Counted from the stretch's first letter, positions 22,829 through 33,714 are shown. The stretch: DNA of 64,000 nt from Carya illinoinensis (GCF_018687715.1 NC_056756.1:33455980-33519979), one strand, 5' to 3'. A program made the numbers and translations. The notes: generated by a model from the letters alone, not told the origin.

Positions 22829-25800
22829 TGTAACAGCCCGCTAGAGTGAAATTTCTATTAATTTTAGGAACCTCGTGAAAACCCTATAAGTTTTCACGAA
22901 TCCATTAATCGTATAGGTTTTTGTCTAACTACATAGTTAGTGTTATTATTTACTATGGTATCAGAAGTGTGTTTTTGATTATTGGAGATAGTTAGAAGTG
23001 TCAAAATGTATTATGGTTTGTGCCATTAGACTCGGAGAGTTATTTAAAGTCTTATGGCACAATAACATCTTTTCATATTTTCGGACAAAACGTCTGTTCA
23101 AAACTGTAGATATTATTGGATAAAAAGAAATATCTTGAGATAATTTTCGTGAATATTATTGGGTAAAAATATTTTGAGTTGATTTTTATAGATATTATTA
23201 GATAAAATTGTCTTAAGTTGATTTTTTGTAGATATTATTGGATAGAATATTATGAGATAATCTTTTATAGATATTTTGGGTAGGAGAAAACTACACTCAA
23301 CTCTCAACTCCAGCCTTATCATCTTCCTTATCTCATCCATAAGTAGTTCCAGCCATCACCTACAAACTTATCTTCATTTACACGTTTCTTTAAAAGAATA
23401 TCAAATACTTTCTCTCGGACAGCTTTTAGGAGTTCTTTTGCACGCCCATTTCGAAGCTTTTGTATGTATGTTATCATAAAGTCTCTTTCATATAAGTTGT
23501 TTTGTTTTTAGTCTAGTTTATATGGATATATTATTTGCCCCATTTGAAGATCATTTGGTCAGTCAAATATTATATAAACTATAGAAAGGTCATTCTGTGA
23601 GATAAACTGGAGAATATGTTATAATTTGGAGGTTTTGACTAAGCTAATGGATAGATATTGGTCCGAAATTTTTATGGAGTATTGTTAACATGTATATGTG
23701 CCTATTGGTTGAGGATTTTTGCATGATTAAAGGTTTTGATGAAAGATTTTCTTAGATTTAGAAACTTAGAAACTGGAAGAAGAAAAACAGTTTCTGTTTT
23801 GAGAAAGTTTAAATCTTTGGTGGTCTAAACCAATTCTAATGACTTTAATAATTTTATTGGAGGATCCTAAGCATCTTATATACATGTTATATTATTATTT
23901 TGAAGATATTTGATGTTAATTTCAAAGATACGAAATTTTATGCAAAGAGATATTCAGATAAGCCAAAGTGTGGATATTCTTGGCTAAATTTATGTTTTGG
24001 TTAATTTGTAACCATGTGATCTTGAATTAGAAGCTTATATATGTTTTAGGACATCTTTTTAAACCATGTGATGGTTTGGTTTGAAGATCATATATTTATA
24101 AGTTATAGATCAAGAGATTTATCAAAACTAGTTGAGGAAAAAGTTTCTGTTTTTGGACTAAGTGTAAAACCAAAAACTCCAAATGTTATTTTGTGATTTT
24201 GGTGACTTTAGTTTGATGATTTAAAGCATGGTTGATGTTAGGATGATATTATGAATATGTTAGAAGTAAGATTTGATTTTTGAAATTCTTGGAGATGTTT
24301 TGATTTAAGGTCAAAATTTGTGATTCAAGTGCTTGGATTTTTTTTACAAAAAAATGTTTGGTGTTAATTATTAGCTTTTTCTAAATGGATGTTTTAAGTA
24401 TGGTTTTGAACTTAGGATTGGAAGATATTTGTTGCAAAATTTTGGTTTAAGCATGAGTTTTGAAGTTGGAAGGAATTGCAACAAAAATCAAGGGAAATGG
24501 CCTATGGATGTTTCGGCCATAGTGTGTTTTTCATAGTTATGTTTTGTTTTAAATTTTTCTGAGTTGATATTTAAATTTAGGACAAAATTTATTTAAGGAA
24601 TGTAAATTTTGAAAACTTTTGGAGTTGGTATGCAAAATCCTTAAGTTATGGGTAAAACGGTCATTTTCCCACATGTAGAGAGTAAAATGAAAATTTTACT
24701 CTTTAAGTTAGTATTTTCCATATTTCAAATTATGAGTGATTTATTTCTAACTTTTAGAATCACTAATTACAGTTCCTCGTGATCGCACTTGAAGTTTTAT
24801 AAGAAATACGGAGATCGAGGTAAGTTAGCTTTTAACTTACTAGCAGTCTACTATGTATGTGTGCTAAGTAAATGAACAACAGTGTATGTATGTATGTTAT
24901 CATATATGTCATGCCATGCCAAGTTATCACGTAATTGTCTATTATACAGAATTTATTCTGTCATCAATTTTTATCTGTTACATAATATATTCTGTCATGT
25001 ATTACTGTACCTTACAAGTACGTCATGCTAAGTATGCTATTTATTACATGTATGTCAAGTCATGTAATATTCACTGTTGCAAGTATGTCATGTTAAATAT
25101 GTTGTCTATTATATGTTATGCCATGTTACGAAATGTTTCTATCTCAAGTTGGTCATGTATTTCAAGTTATGTTCAAGTCACGTTATGTTACGTCAGGGTT
25201 TCAGTCATTTCGTATTCCAGTCACGTTTCGTCTTGATTACTTATGTATGGGGTTACAGCAATTGTGAAGCATACACTACGTGAGACACAGCAATTGTGAC
25301 ACATAGAATACATGGGGCCACAACAACTGTGGAGTATGTATTTAAGCAGTTAAAGAATAAGTTTTCGTATAATACATGAGGCCACAACAACTGTGGAGTA
25401 TGTATTTACACGTAGAATACATGGGGCCACAACAACTGTGGAGTATGTATTTTTCATGTTAAGTCAAGTTTGTGTAGAATACATGGGGCCACAACAACTG
25501 TAGAGTATGTATTTATACGTAGAATACATGGAGCCACAACAACTGTGGAGTATGTATTTTTCATGTTAAGTCACGTTTGTGTAAAATACATAGGGCCACA
25601 ACAACTGTGGAGTATGTATTTTTCATGTTAAGTTAAGTTTCAGAACAAGTTCATGATAAGTCAAGTTTCAGATCAAGTTCATGTCAAGTCAAGTTCATGT
25701 CAAGTCAAGTTCAGTTCATGTTTCAATTTAAGTTATGTCAATTATGTTATGTTGTACGCCAAGTTATGCTTTAATTACTTATGAATTTGATTATGCATTT

Positions 25801-26331
25801 ATGCTTTTACTGTCATCCATGCATTATTAGCTTGTGTGGAAGTTTTTTGTTAACTTACTGAGATTTGTAATCAAATCTCACTTTGGTAGTCCTAACTACC
25901 ATTCCCCCCGAATGATAGATCTTGTTACAGGACCTGAAGGAGAATCAGGAGCTGATCAACTAGACACAGTTGACTAAGTGACGGTGCGACATAAATGTTA
26001 ATATAGTAATTAACGTAAATTACTTCTTGCACGATTGAGTTGCATCTCTTGTATTTTTTGGATCATAACTATTTTGGACTAGTGTTGTGATCTTAGTTGT
26101 TCAATGGATTTTTATGTATGAAGTATGTTTTAAGCATTTGGGATATTTTCAATTTGGTGCATAGTATTGCTAAAGAAAAAAAATTTATCCGCTGCGAATA
26201 TTGCATATTATTAGATGCATGTTAGGAATATTGCATCTTATATGTCATGAACGGGGGCAGGTAACCTTGTGTTGCATGTCTCGACGCTTCAAATGTCCGT
26301 CCGATCCCAAACGGAATTTGGGGGCGTCACA
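22829..26331 (+). mobile_element. Solo LTR (3.5 kb) of the long-LTR gypsy family, inserted in the MULE 1 transposase exon
   Basis: Starts TGTAACAGCCCGCTAGA and ends GGGGGCGTCACA, matching the whole LTR at 43203-46386 with no internal region. It is flanked by the 5-bp duplication ATATA (22824-22828 and 26332-26336). Removing the LTR and one ATATA joins GAG GAT ATA to AAT GAA GAA in frame. Internal LTR-to-LTR recombination is the usual origin of solo LTRs. Confidence 0.92.
25265..25625 (+). repeat. Hairpin-containing tandem repeat in the solo LTR
   Basis: A unit containing GAATACATGGGGCCACAAC and then AACTGTGGAGTATGTATT recurs about six times, at irregular spacing of 43-65 bp. Each carries the inverted repeat CCACA-ACAAC-TGTGG (one copy is mutated to TGTAG). 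Confidence 0.85.
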
Positions 26332-28766
26332 ATATAAATGAAGAAAATTCTGATAACCAACGAGTTGAGGAGGATCCCAAAGCAGGTATGGAGTTTGCCA
26401 CTGACCATGAGCTTATGGCCTATTATAAGCGATATGCCAAGCAACAAGGTTTTGGTGTTATAACACAACGGACGAAAAGAGAGGCCGATGGGAGAGTGAG
26501 GTATTTGACGATTGGGTGTGCGCGAGGTGGCAAGTACCAACCTAGCCATAGTAATATATCGAGGCCGCGTCCAACTATTAAAACGGATTGTAAGGCAAGG
26601 ATAAATGCGCACTTGGTGAAGGGTACTTGGGAGCTGACCAGTGTTGAACTTGCTCATAATCATGACACTGTCAGCCCACAAAAATCTAGATTCTTTAGAT
26701 CGCACAAAAATCTAGACGAATACAGTCAAAGGATGCTTGATTTGAACGACAGAGCTGGTATTCGAATAAATAAGAATTTTGGGGCACTTGTTGTTGAAGC
26801 GGGGGGGTTCAAGAATCTTGATTTTCAAAAAAAAGATTGTCGAAATTTTATTAACAAAGCCAGGAAATTGAGGTTGGGTAAAGGAGGTGGCGAAACCCTT
26901 ACTGAGTACTTCAAGCGGATGAGGTCGCAGAATGATGGTTTTGTTTATATGATTGATGTGGATGAGGATTTGAGACTGAGAAATGTGTTTTGGGCTGACG
27001 CATGTAGTCAAGCAGCGTATGAGTATTTCGGCGATGTTATTACTTTCGATACGACATATCTTACAAATAGGTATGGTATGCCGTTTGCCCCGTTTGTTGG
27101 TGTAAATCATCATGGGCAGTCTATACTGTTAGGGGCTGGGTTGCTTTCAAGTGAGGACACAAGTACTTTTGTGTGGTTGTTTGAAGCATGGTTGGAGTGC
27201 ATGAATGGTCGGGCGCCAAAAGCCATTATTACAGATCAAGACCGAGCAATGAAGGGTGTTGTTGCTATGGTATTCCCAAATACTCGCCATAGATATTGTC
27301 TGTGGCATATAATGCGAAAGTTGCCTGAGAAATTGGGGTCTCACGCTGCCTTCAATGCAGGATTGAAGACTGCCATCCAAAGTGCCCTTTATGATTCACA
27401 GACATGTGCAGAATTTGAAATGAAGTGGGGGCAATTTATTCAAAAGTATGATCTTAGTGATAATGCATGGTTGACTGGATTGTACAATGAGAGGTCATTA
27501 TGGGTACCGGCATACCTTAAGGGAGTATTTTGGGCTGGCATGAGCACAACTCAAAGGTCTGAAAGTATGAACGCGTTCTTTGATGGGTTTGTGCATTCTG
27601 GTACAACGTTGAAAGAATTTGTTGACCAATTTGACAATGCGCTCCGAAAAAAGGTGGAGGTCGAGACGACGGCTGATTTCAACTCCGCCAACCAAACCAT
27701 TCTATGTTCATCCGCATTCCGCATTGAGAAGCAATTTCAAGCGGTGTATACGAGTGCAAAATTTAAAGAGGTACAAAAAGAGGTGTGGGGAATGATTTTA
27801 TCTAACTGCATACTTATATGCAAGGAGGGTTGCATTTCCACCTACGATGTTTTAGATGAAATTACCACTGATGATGACCATGTGAAGAGCGTCAAGTACA
27901 TTGTTTATTTTAACGAGGAGGAGGTTGATCTCAAATGCACATGTGCATTGTTTGAGATGAGGGGGGTCCTCTGTAAGCATGCATTGAACGTTTGCCAGAT
28001 GAATAAGATTCATGCGTTGCCAGAAAAGTACATCTTGGATTGATGGAGGAAGGATTAAAGAGGAGATATATGGTGGTCAAAAGTAGCTACGATGACTTGC
28101 GATCGAATGCGGACTCACAGAGGTATGAGTTCATGGTTAAATATTGTGTAAGGTTAGCTACCCGTGTTTGCCCAAGTGATGAACATGTTACTGCATTCGT
28201 GAGCCACTTGGAGGAGTTTGAGAAAAAATTTCAAGGATTGACACTTGAGTCTGGTTCAAGCAAGGTGAAAGAAACTATAGTCACGGACAAGAGTAAGAAA
28301 ATCTTAAGCCCGCATGTTGTTCGAGGGAAAGGTAGGCCACTAACGAAAAGGAAGGTTCCGCCTGTAGAGAAGGCAGCAAGAAAGTGAAAGAAACAACTGG
28401 TAAAAAATGCTTAAATATAATGGTACTAACATTATTATGCTTCTGACTGATCTCAAATGTTATTTCTAATGGATGTGTTATGTTTTTTTTATGTTCAAAT
28501 TTATTTAGACATGCAGGAAAATATTTGATGATGCATCACAAGATGGTGAGGTATCAGAAGATCTAGAAAGTGATCAAGTAATACATATTGAGCTGTGGCA
28601 TTATTGTGATGTATTTCTTTAATCTGACTTATGCATTTTTTCTAATGGGTTTGTGTTTGTTTATTTGAAATTTCTTTAGGTACTTAGTGCGTGCAAGGAT
28701 GATTTTGTTGTACTAACACAGTGCAGTACTTTCACACACCCAACGCCATCGAAATATGAGAAGTGA

Positions 28767-29781
28767 GGCTTAGCTACCTAAGCAAGTGCATGGATGTGCC
28801 CATGTGATGATCTTGTGGATACCAAAGTTGGTGATCTAATTGATGAAGGAAATTTAATATAATGTAGGGGGTTGTCAAGTATTTGGGAGGTTGGGATGTA
28901 TTTTAATGTCAGGAGTTGGATGAAAGTGGTTAATAAGGTCATTTATTGTGAAGAGTGTGTTTTGTATATTGATATGCTAATCTATGCATTTTCAAATTTC
29001 CTGCATCTCACTTTGAGCCCTCTATACTTGGTTTTCCATTTACTTGGATGTGTTATGTTTTTTTACTTGGTTTTCCATTTATAGACAATGGTTGAAAGAG
29101 TTTAATATGGCTTTATGATGACTTCGATGTGGTGGAGGTTGTATTAGATATAAGCTGCCTCTTTGTACCTCATTTTTCATTTATATCAAGAAAGGCAGGA
29201 TTGATCTATCTGAGTAATAAAGCAGGTTTTGATAGTAATTTCCAGTTGCCGGTGGCGAGTTTAGAGCAACTAGAAAAAGGTGGAGCTCCATTCATGCCAA
29301 AAAATGTTGATTCAGGAGATTTTCTAATTTTTTCTTCGCTTCTTTATAGGCTGGGTGGTTTAGAACTTTATTCTTTAAATATTTTTGTTTTATGGGGAAA
29401 ATGACATGCTTATAGTAAAGTTGGTCAGCATTCCGATGAGGATTATAGTAAAGTTCTTGACTGACTTACTTCAGCTTATGTTTTGGTTGAATTATAGTGA
29501 AGATATAAATCACCTCAATGTTGAGCATGTCTAACATTCATCTACCATCCATTTTACAGGAAAAAAGGTTTACAACTAATAAATTCAAAATACATTAATT
29601 AAACTACTCCATCCAGGATATTGAAAATTCTTACATACCAAGTACTTTGGTCAAATTTCTGCAACAGTTTACCAACCAAGTACTTTGGGCAAAATTCTTA
29701 CATACCAAGAACCAAAAGTTTACCACTAATATCCATTTAATCCAAACTATCCATTTACAAGAAACTTGGACCAAAATACCT
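28767..29781. other. Gap between the convergent MULE 1 genes
   Basis: Presumed 3' UTRs of the transposase gene (plus strand) and the GRF gene (minus strand). No further ORF with a recognisable domain. Convergent genes with a spacer of about 1 kb match the MuDR layout. Confidence 0.5.
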
Positions 29782-30306
29782 TTATGGTCCAAGCCAACCA
29801 AACATTATTACAATGGATATCACCCAATACAAATACAAAGATATGCGTGCACGTCTATTCCATACGACCAGGTTCTGCATTTCCTCCTCTAGCTTGTCAA
29901 GAACACACACTCTCTCAAATAGTTTATCTTCTTTTTTCTCAACTTTATACTCGCGCAACAATATATCGTCCTCCCTTTTTCGAACTGCATTCTCCCTTGC
30001 GCGAGTTCTCTCCTCTACCAGTTGGAGTATATCTGCCCATATGAAGAATTGACACTTTGCTTCTCCCTGTAGTACAATTTTGTTAATTTCACAAATGTAA
30101 AATATGACATGTTAAAAAACAATACAAAAATAAAACCCTCAAGTTGCTGTTATTACCGTGTTGTATTTGTACTTCGGGCATGCGTAAAATTTTCTTCCTG
30201 GATTTTTGTTAGTTTGGGATGTCTTTAATGGGGCTTTCAAGCCACACCAACAGATTGGTGATTCCAAAAAATCATCATCTACATATGATGATGCGCTCGA
30301 TGCCAT
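29782..30306 (-). CDS. GRF-type zinc-finger, coiled-coil, C-terminal membrane-segment protein (MULE 1 second gene)
   Basis: Two exons, 30157-30306 and 29782-30066, with a GT-AG phase-0 intron, encode an open 144-aa protein. Seen: a GRF-type finger with C19-x-C21, GRKFYAC (C43), C55 and the CQFFIW motif (W60), split by the intron after residue 50; a highly charged probable coiled coil at about 62-116; a hydrophobic segment at about 125-141 near the C-terminus, suggesting tail anchoring. GRF fingers bind nucleic acid in other proteins; this protein's role is unknown. It reads inward from the right end of MULE 1, tail to tail with the transposase gene. I start at the second ATG (30306) because the upstream in-frame ATG (30336) probably lies before the leader acceptor near 30326. 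No lesion was seen. Confidence 0.82.
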
Positions 30307-31500
30307 AGGTGATCGATATCTCAAACTAGTGCACAAAATTGTTTAACCAGCAAGCAAGAAACAAATTTACAGAATGTATACAAAGACCCCTTTTTCGAAC
30401 TAACATGCAACAAGAAATGTATAATGGTGAAAATGCTAAAACCCAATAAACAAGTATAATGGTCAAGTGCCAAATTTTAAGCCCGCATATAAATAACAGG
30501 CCATTGTCTAAACTTGGAAAATTAAACATGCATTAATCATGAGTCTGATGCATTAATCAGAAACTGAGCAATAGAAACACTTAGCATGGTAAATAAAACA
30601 CAACTTTCTCATGTCCGCGTAGATCTGGTAGGATCTTAAGAGGATGGTTCCAACTACATGTTATTCATTGGAGAACTTGCCGACTGCATTGAACCAACAT
30701 GCACTACCTTTACTTTTTTAGGCGAAGATAAGGGCCCCCAAAGCACTACCTTCCATGCATGATCTTCTCCCCCACCAGTTTCAAGTGCAAAACACTTTCA
30801 ACAACAACAACAAATGATCAAGTCTCCGACCCTTTCCCACGAGTATTTTTACATTATACAAACTAGTGCACAATATCCATTTCCATCAATAATTCCATCA
30901 AACAGTTGATGGGCCAACCAAAATACAAGGTTACAAAGTTAATGGAGAATCAGGTTTTCCTCTCTCTATCGTAAACCCCATCTGTAATGCAAGATACGAT
31001 TTTCCTCCAACAACTTACATACATAAAATTCAAAACAACAAAAAACCCAACTCTATGTCTCTCATCTACTCAGAAAATAAAACATTGAGGCTGTGCGAAA
31101 TACTTACCGTGATGTAGCTACGATGGAGATGAGTTTGATACACGCATGCACGTATGTCTTCGAATGAGCGATTTCGTAGATGTCGTTTTCTCCAATATGG
31201 ATTTGAACTACAGATCGGGCTTAGAGAGAGAGGGCTAAGAAACTTAGATAGTGAGAGAGGGAAAGAGGGCTATGGAAGTGACAGAGGGAGAGAGGGCTCG
31301 CGGCTCAGACTTGTGAGGAAGACCAGATCTGCATGTAGGAGAAGATAGGGCGAGAGGGCAACGGAAGTTCAGATCGGGGTCAATTTTCAGACTTAACAGG
31401 GGAGATCATCGCAGAGGGAGAGAAGGCTCGAGGCTCAGACCAAATTTGGAAGACGGAAGGGCTGAGGTTTTGGGAGGGAGAAATGCATTAGGGCTCAACC
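30307..31500 (-). promoter_or_regulatory. Leader, leader intron and promoter region of the MULE 1 GRF gene
   Basis: On the minus strand, a perfect donor ACG|GTAAGT (exon end 31108) and an acceptor CACTAG (exon restart at 30325) define a leader intron of about 780 bp. The leader exon upstream (31108 to about 31400) is purine-rich on the plus strand. Confidence 0.5.
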
Positions 31501-31504
31501 GGGT

Positions 31505-31870
31505 GAGGGTTTGCAACAGAAGGGATGGAAGGGCTGAGGTTTTGGTTTTGGGAGGGAGGTGAGGGTCTATAATGGAAGGGACGGAAGGGCTGAGGGTTTG
31601 GTTTCGGGAAGGGGGTGAGGGTCTGCAACGGAAGGGACGGAAGGGCTGAGGTCTGGGTTTCGGGAGGGAGGTGAGGGTCTGCAACGGAAGGGACGGAAGG
31701 GCTGAGGTCTGGGTTTCGGGAGGGAGGTGAGGGTCTGCAACGGAAGGGACGGAAGGGCTGAGGTCTGGGTTTCGGGAGGGAGGTGAGGGTCTGCAACGGA
31801 AGGGACGAAATGGCTGAGGGTTTGGTTTCGGGAACTGGGTGAGGGTCTGCAACGGAAGGGACGAAAGGCC
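31505..31870 (+). repeat. 56-bp tandem repeat near the right end of MULE 1
   Basis: GCAACGGAAGGGACGGAAGG recurs (with changes) at 31625, 31681, 31737, 31793 and 31849, spacing exactly 56 bp; a diverged unit lies at about 31515-31620. The long minus-strand ORFs here are products of the repeat, because 56 is not a multiple of three and the array reads through all frames. It sits between the terminal repeat and the GRF leader, where a promoter would be. Confidence 0.9.
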
Positions 31871-31917
31871 AGAAATCAGATCTGAAGGGACAGATCTAAA
31901 ACCGTGACGTGGCTACC

Positions 31918-31985
31918 AAACCGAGTTCACCACGTCAAGGAGTGCGGTGTGAAATTAGTAGACCGACTTATAAGTAGAATTTTCC
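31918..31985 (-). repeat. Right terminal inverted repeat of MULE 1 (GRF side)
   Basis: Reading on the minus strand, it begins GGAAAATTCTAC. About 45 bp in it carries CGCACTCCTTGACGTGG, and MULE 2 shows a similar CGCAC...TGACGTGG arrangement near its ends. Confidence 0.7.
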
Positions 31986-31994
31986 TTGATTTAA

Positions 31995-32118
31995 ACGGAA
32001 ACTGAAACAGCCCCCAACCCCAAGGTTGCGCCCAGGCTTGGACTATGAGGAAAATCGCCATCGCACCTCTCACAGCTTCACACCCAGTTCAATGGCGCCA
32101 TCTCAGGAAGGAGCTCAT

Positions 32119-32190
<72 letters not shown>

Positions 32191-32573
32191 TCAATATCCA
32201 AGAATCGTGTCTTTACTTTTAGGATCATTTCCTCATTCAGGAGGTCCGAGGGTCTTACAACAACTGTACACCTCAATTCTTAGCCTCACTCGATGCTCTC
32301 CGGTTATGTTGTGAGAAACTATAGGACAAGAAAATTGGAGTTGATTTGTTGAATATTTGGATAGGAGGCTCAGAATTGACGGCATTCTTGAATGCAGTAT
32401 AATTTATAATATAAAATGTGTACACAATGAAGGAGATACAAGTAAAACAATAATAGTCTAACATAACGAAGATGGTCCTGAATACTGTCTCAAATGAATG
32501 ATAACTTCGTGAACACAACACATTGGCGCCCTTTGAGCGAAAAGGCAAGGCAATTGTTTATAATTTCTCTTTT
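31995..32573. other. Spacer between the two MULEs, with CT microsatellite
   Basis: A CT-rich microsatellite runs at about 32119-32187. No gene recognised. Confidence 0.5.
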
Positions 32574-32864
32574 TTAGACCTCTATATATTTCTCTACGAT
32601 GGCAGATAAGGTGGACTTGGGCACTGCACCAATCACACTCTTTATTTTCTCCATTCTTGAAAATAGTACGGTTGGAATGCTTCTTGTTCCATCCTTGGTG
32701 GCATATTCTTTCCTGCATATTCTTTTCCTAAATCATCAATCACTCGTGCAATCATCCTACATGGTCCACACCGTGGAGCCCAAAAATCCGCTAGAACTGG
32801 GTTGTCACTTGCAATGACAAGGCCATCCCAACTTGAATCTGTCTCCACTTGAACTGCAGATTTC
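32574..32864 (-). pseudogene. Thioredoxin m-type (chloroplast) pseudogene fragment
   Basis: On the minus strand, a segment reads VQVETDSSWDGLVIASDNPV then LADFWAPRCGPCRMIARVID and DLGKEYAGK, followed in another frame by SIPTVLFSRMEK and VIGAVPKSTLSAIVEKYIEV ending at TAA (32574-32576). This is the mature m-type thioredoxin, which reduces Calvin-cycle and other plastid enzymes. About 20 residues in the middle are deleted with a frameshift. The invariant Trp of WCGPC is Arg here, and the N-terminal part with its transit peptide is absent. TCTGCAG just before VQV resembles the acceptor of the parent's last intron, suggesting a duplicated genomic exon rather than a retrocopy. Confidence 0.88.
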
Positions 32865-32893
32865 AAGCATGAGTAGGCCTTGTTATTCATAAT

Positions 32894-33193
32894 TATAAAG
32901 AAAAGCTGGCTTGTAATTAAAAAAAATAATTAAGATATCACGCAAATCCCTCGATTTTATAGAACTTTCTTTCAACAAAGGTCATAGCAAGCTAGATCAA
33001 CCTGAGAGAGAGATCCTCACTTGAGACGGCACCGTTGAATAGTGAGCGGAGCCGCTAGAGGCGCGACGGCAATTTTTTTCGAAATCCAAGTTTGGGCACG
33101 ACATTGGAGGTTGGGGGGCTTTTTTGTTTTCATTTAAATCTAAAATGGAAAAGGAGAGTACTGTTTCGACTTGGGGCTTAAAAGTTGATTTAT
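32894..33193. other. Spacer, no gene recognised
   Basis: A short stretch between the thioredoxin pseudogene and the left end of MULE 2, without a supported feature. Confidence 0.5.
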
Positions 33194-33206
33194 GGAAAAC
33201 TCTTGT

Positions 33207-33250
33207 TGCAGGCCACTTGCGGACGGATTCACGCACCAGGCTGACGTGGA
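33207..33250 (+). repeat. Left terminal inverted repeat of MULE 2
   Basis: Contains GCAGGCCACTTGCGGACGGA and a TGACGTGG; pairs with 50505-50550 in inverse orientation. Confidence 0.85.
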
Positions 33251-33575
33251 CATTAATGAAACGGTGAGTTTTATCTGAAGCGGGAAGATGAATTTGACAA
33301 ACCGGCTGCACTCCTTTCGTTCTTCACTTTTCCCACATTTTTCGTTTTTCACTTCTACTCTCACCTCTCAGCTCTCATCCTCATTCTGCACCGTTTCCCA
33401 CTTTCCCAGTTTATCACTTCTCCTCTCACCTCTCACCTCTCATCCCCATGTGAGCAAAGGGAGAAAATCCTCCCCATCTCAAAACCCCTCTCATCTCTGA
33501 AGGTCGAATTTTGCTGCGGTAAGCCGGATTTCCTTACAGTAGATCTGTGCAGTTCGGGAAACCCTAAATCATAAT

Positions 33576-33678
<103 letters not shown>

Positions 33679-33714
33679 GCTTTTGGTTATTCGATCGTTA
33701 ACATTGGTTATATA

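Larger units (their letters stand above)
21337..28766 (+). pseudogene. FAR1/FHY3-type MULE transposase of MULE 1, disrupted
   Basis: Transposase of a Mutator-like element, the family from which FAR1/FHY3 were domesticated. Coding exons: 21337-21396; 21475-21565; six tandem 90-nt exons 21642-21731, 21809-21898, 21977-22066, 22146-22235, 22308-22397 and 22491-22580; a main exon 22664-22828 plus 26337-28399 split by a solo LTR; then 28509-28577 and 28680-28766. In the ORF from 26388: FAR1 zinc-finger DNA-binding region (C44, C68, H90, H92), MULE catalytic core (FDTTY D221, ITDQD D283, QRSE E392), SWIM finger (C517, C519, C529, H531). Lesions: donor G-to-A at 21397, one extra G in GGGG 21555-21558, the LTR, CGA-to-TGA at 28041-28043, a 1-bp deletion near 28055, TGA at 28385-28387. 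With both indels discounted every exon is a multiple of three. Confidence 0.88.
20063..31985. mobile_element. Mutator-like element 1 (FAR1-type transposase plus GRF zinc-finger gene), 11.9 kb
   Basis: A perfect 9-bp direct repeat TTGATTTAA flanks the element (20054-20062 and 31986-31994). The ends are degenerate inverted repeats over about 60 bp: GAGTATTGCTATACTTAAG... on the left and, on the minus strand, GGAAAATTCTACTTATAAG... on the right. They share blocks such as TCTAC..TAA.TT..ACCGCA and ACGTG. Inside are a FAR1-type MULE transposase gene reading right from the left end and a two-exon GRF zinc-finger gene reading left from the right end, so the genes converge as in MuDR. Without the solo LTR at 22829-26331 and its extra 5-bp duplication the element is about 8.4 kb. 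The transposase gene is broken; the GRF gene is open. Confidence 0.85.

Noticed and set aside
24886..25283. 116-codon Cys/Tyr-rich ORF, present also at 44953-45297
   Set aside because: It lies in homologous LTRs, so shared presence is not independent evidence. The sequence is low-complexity TATGT/CATG-rich and shows no domain.
26289..27695. Several minus-strand ORFs over 60 codons
   Set aside because: They are shadows of the FAR1-type transposase reading frame on the other strand.
26388..28387. Reading the MULE 1 FAR1 ORF as a functional FAR1/FHY3 host gene
   Set aside because: It has a solo LTR, nonsense and frameshift lesions, and lies within inverted ends and a 9-bp duplication, so it is transposon-borne and broken.
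31406..31852. 148-codon minus-strand Pro/Ser-rich ORF
   Set aside because: Generated by a 56-bp tandem repeat; the same peptide appears in shifted frames, as expected for a non-multiple-of-three repeat.
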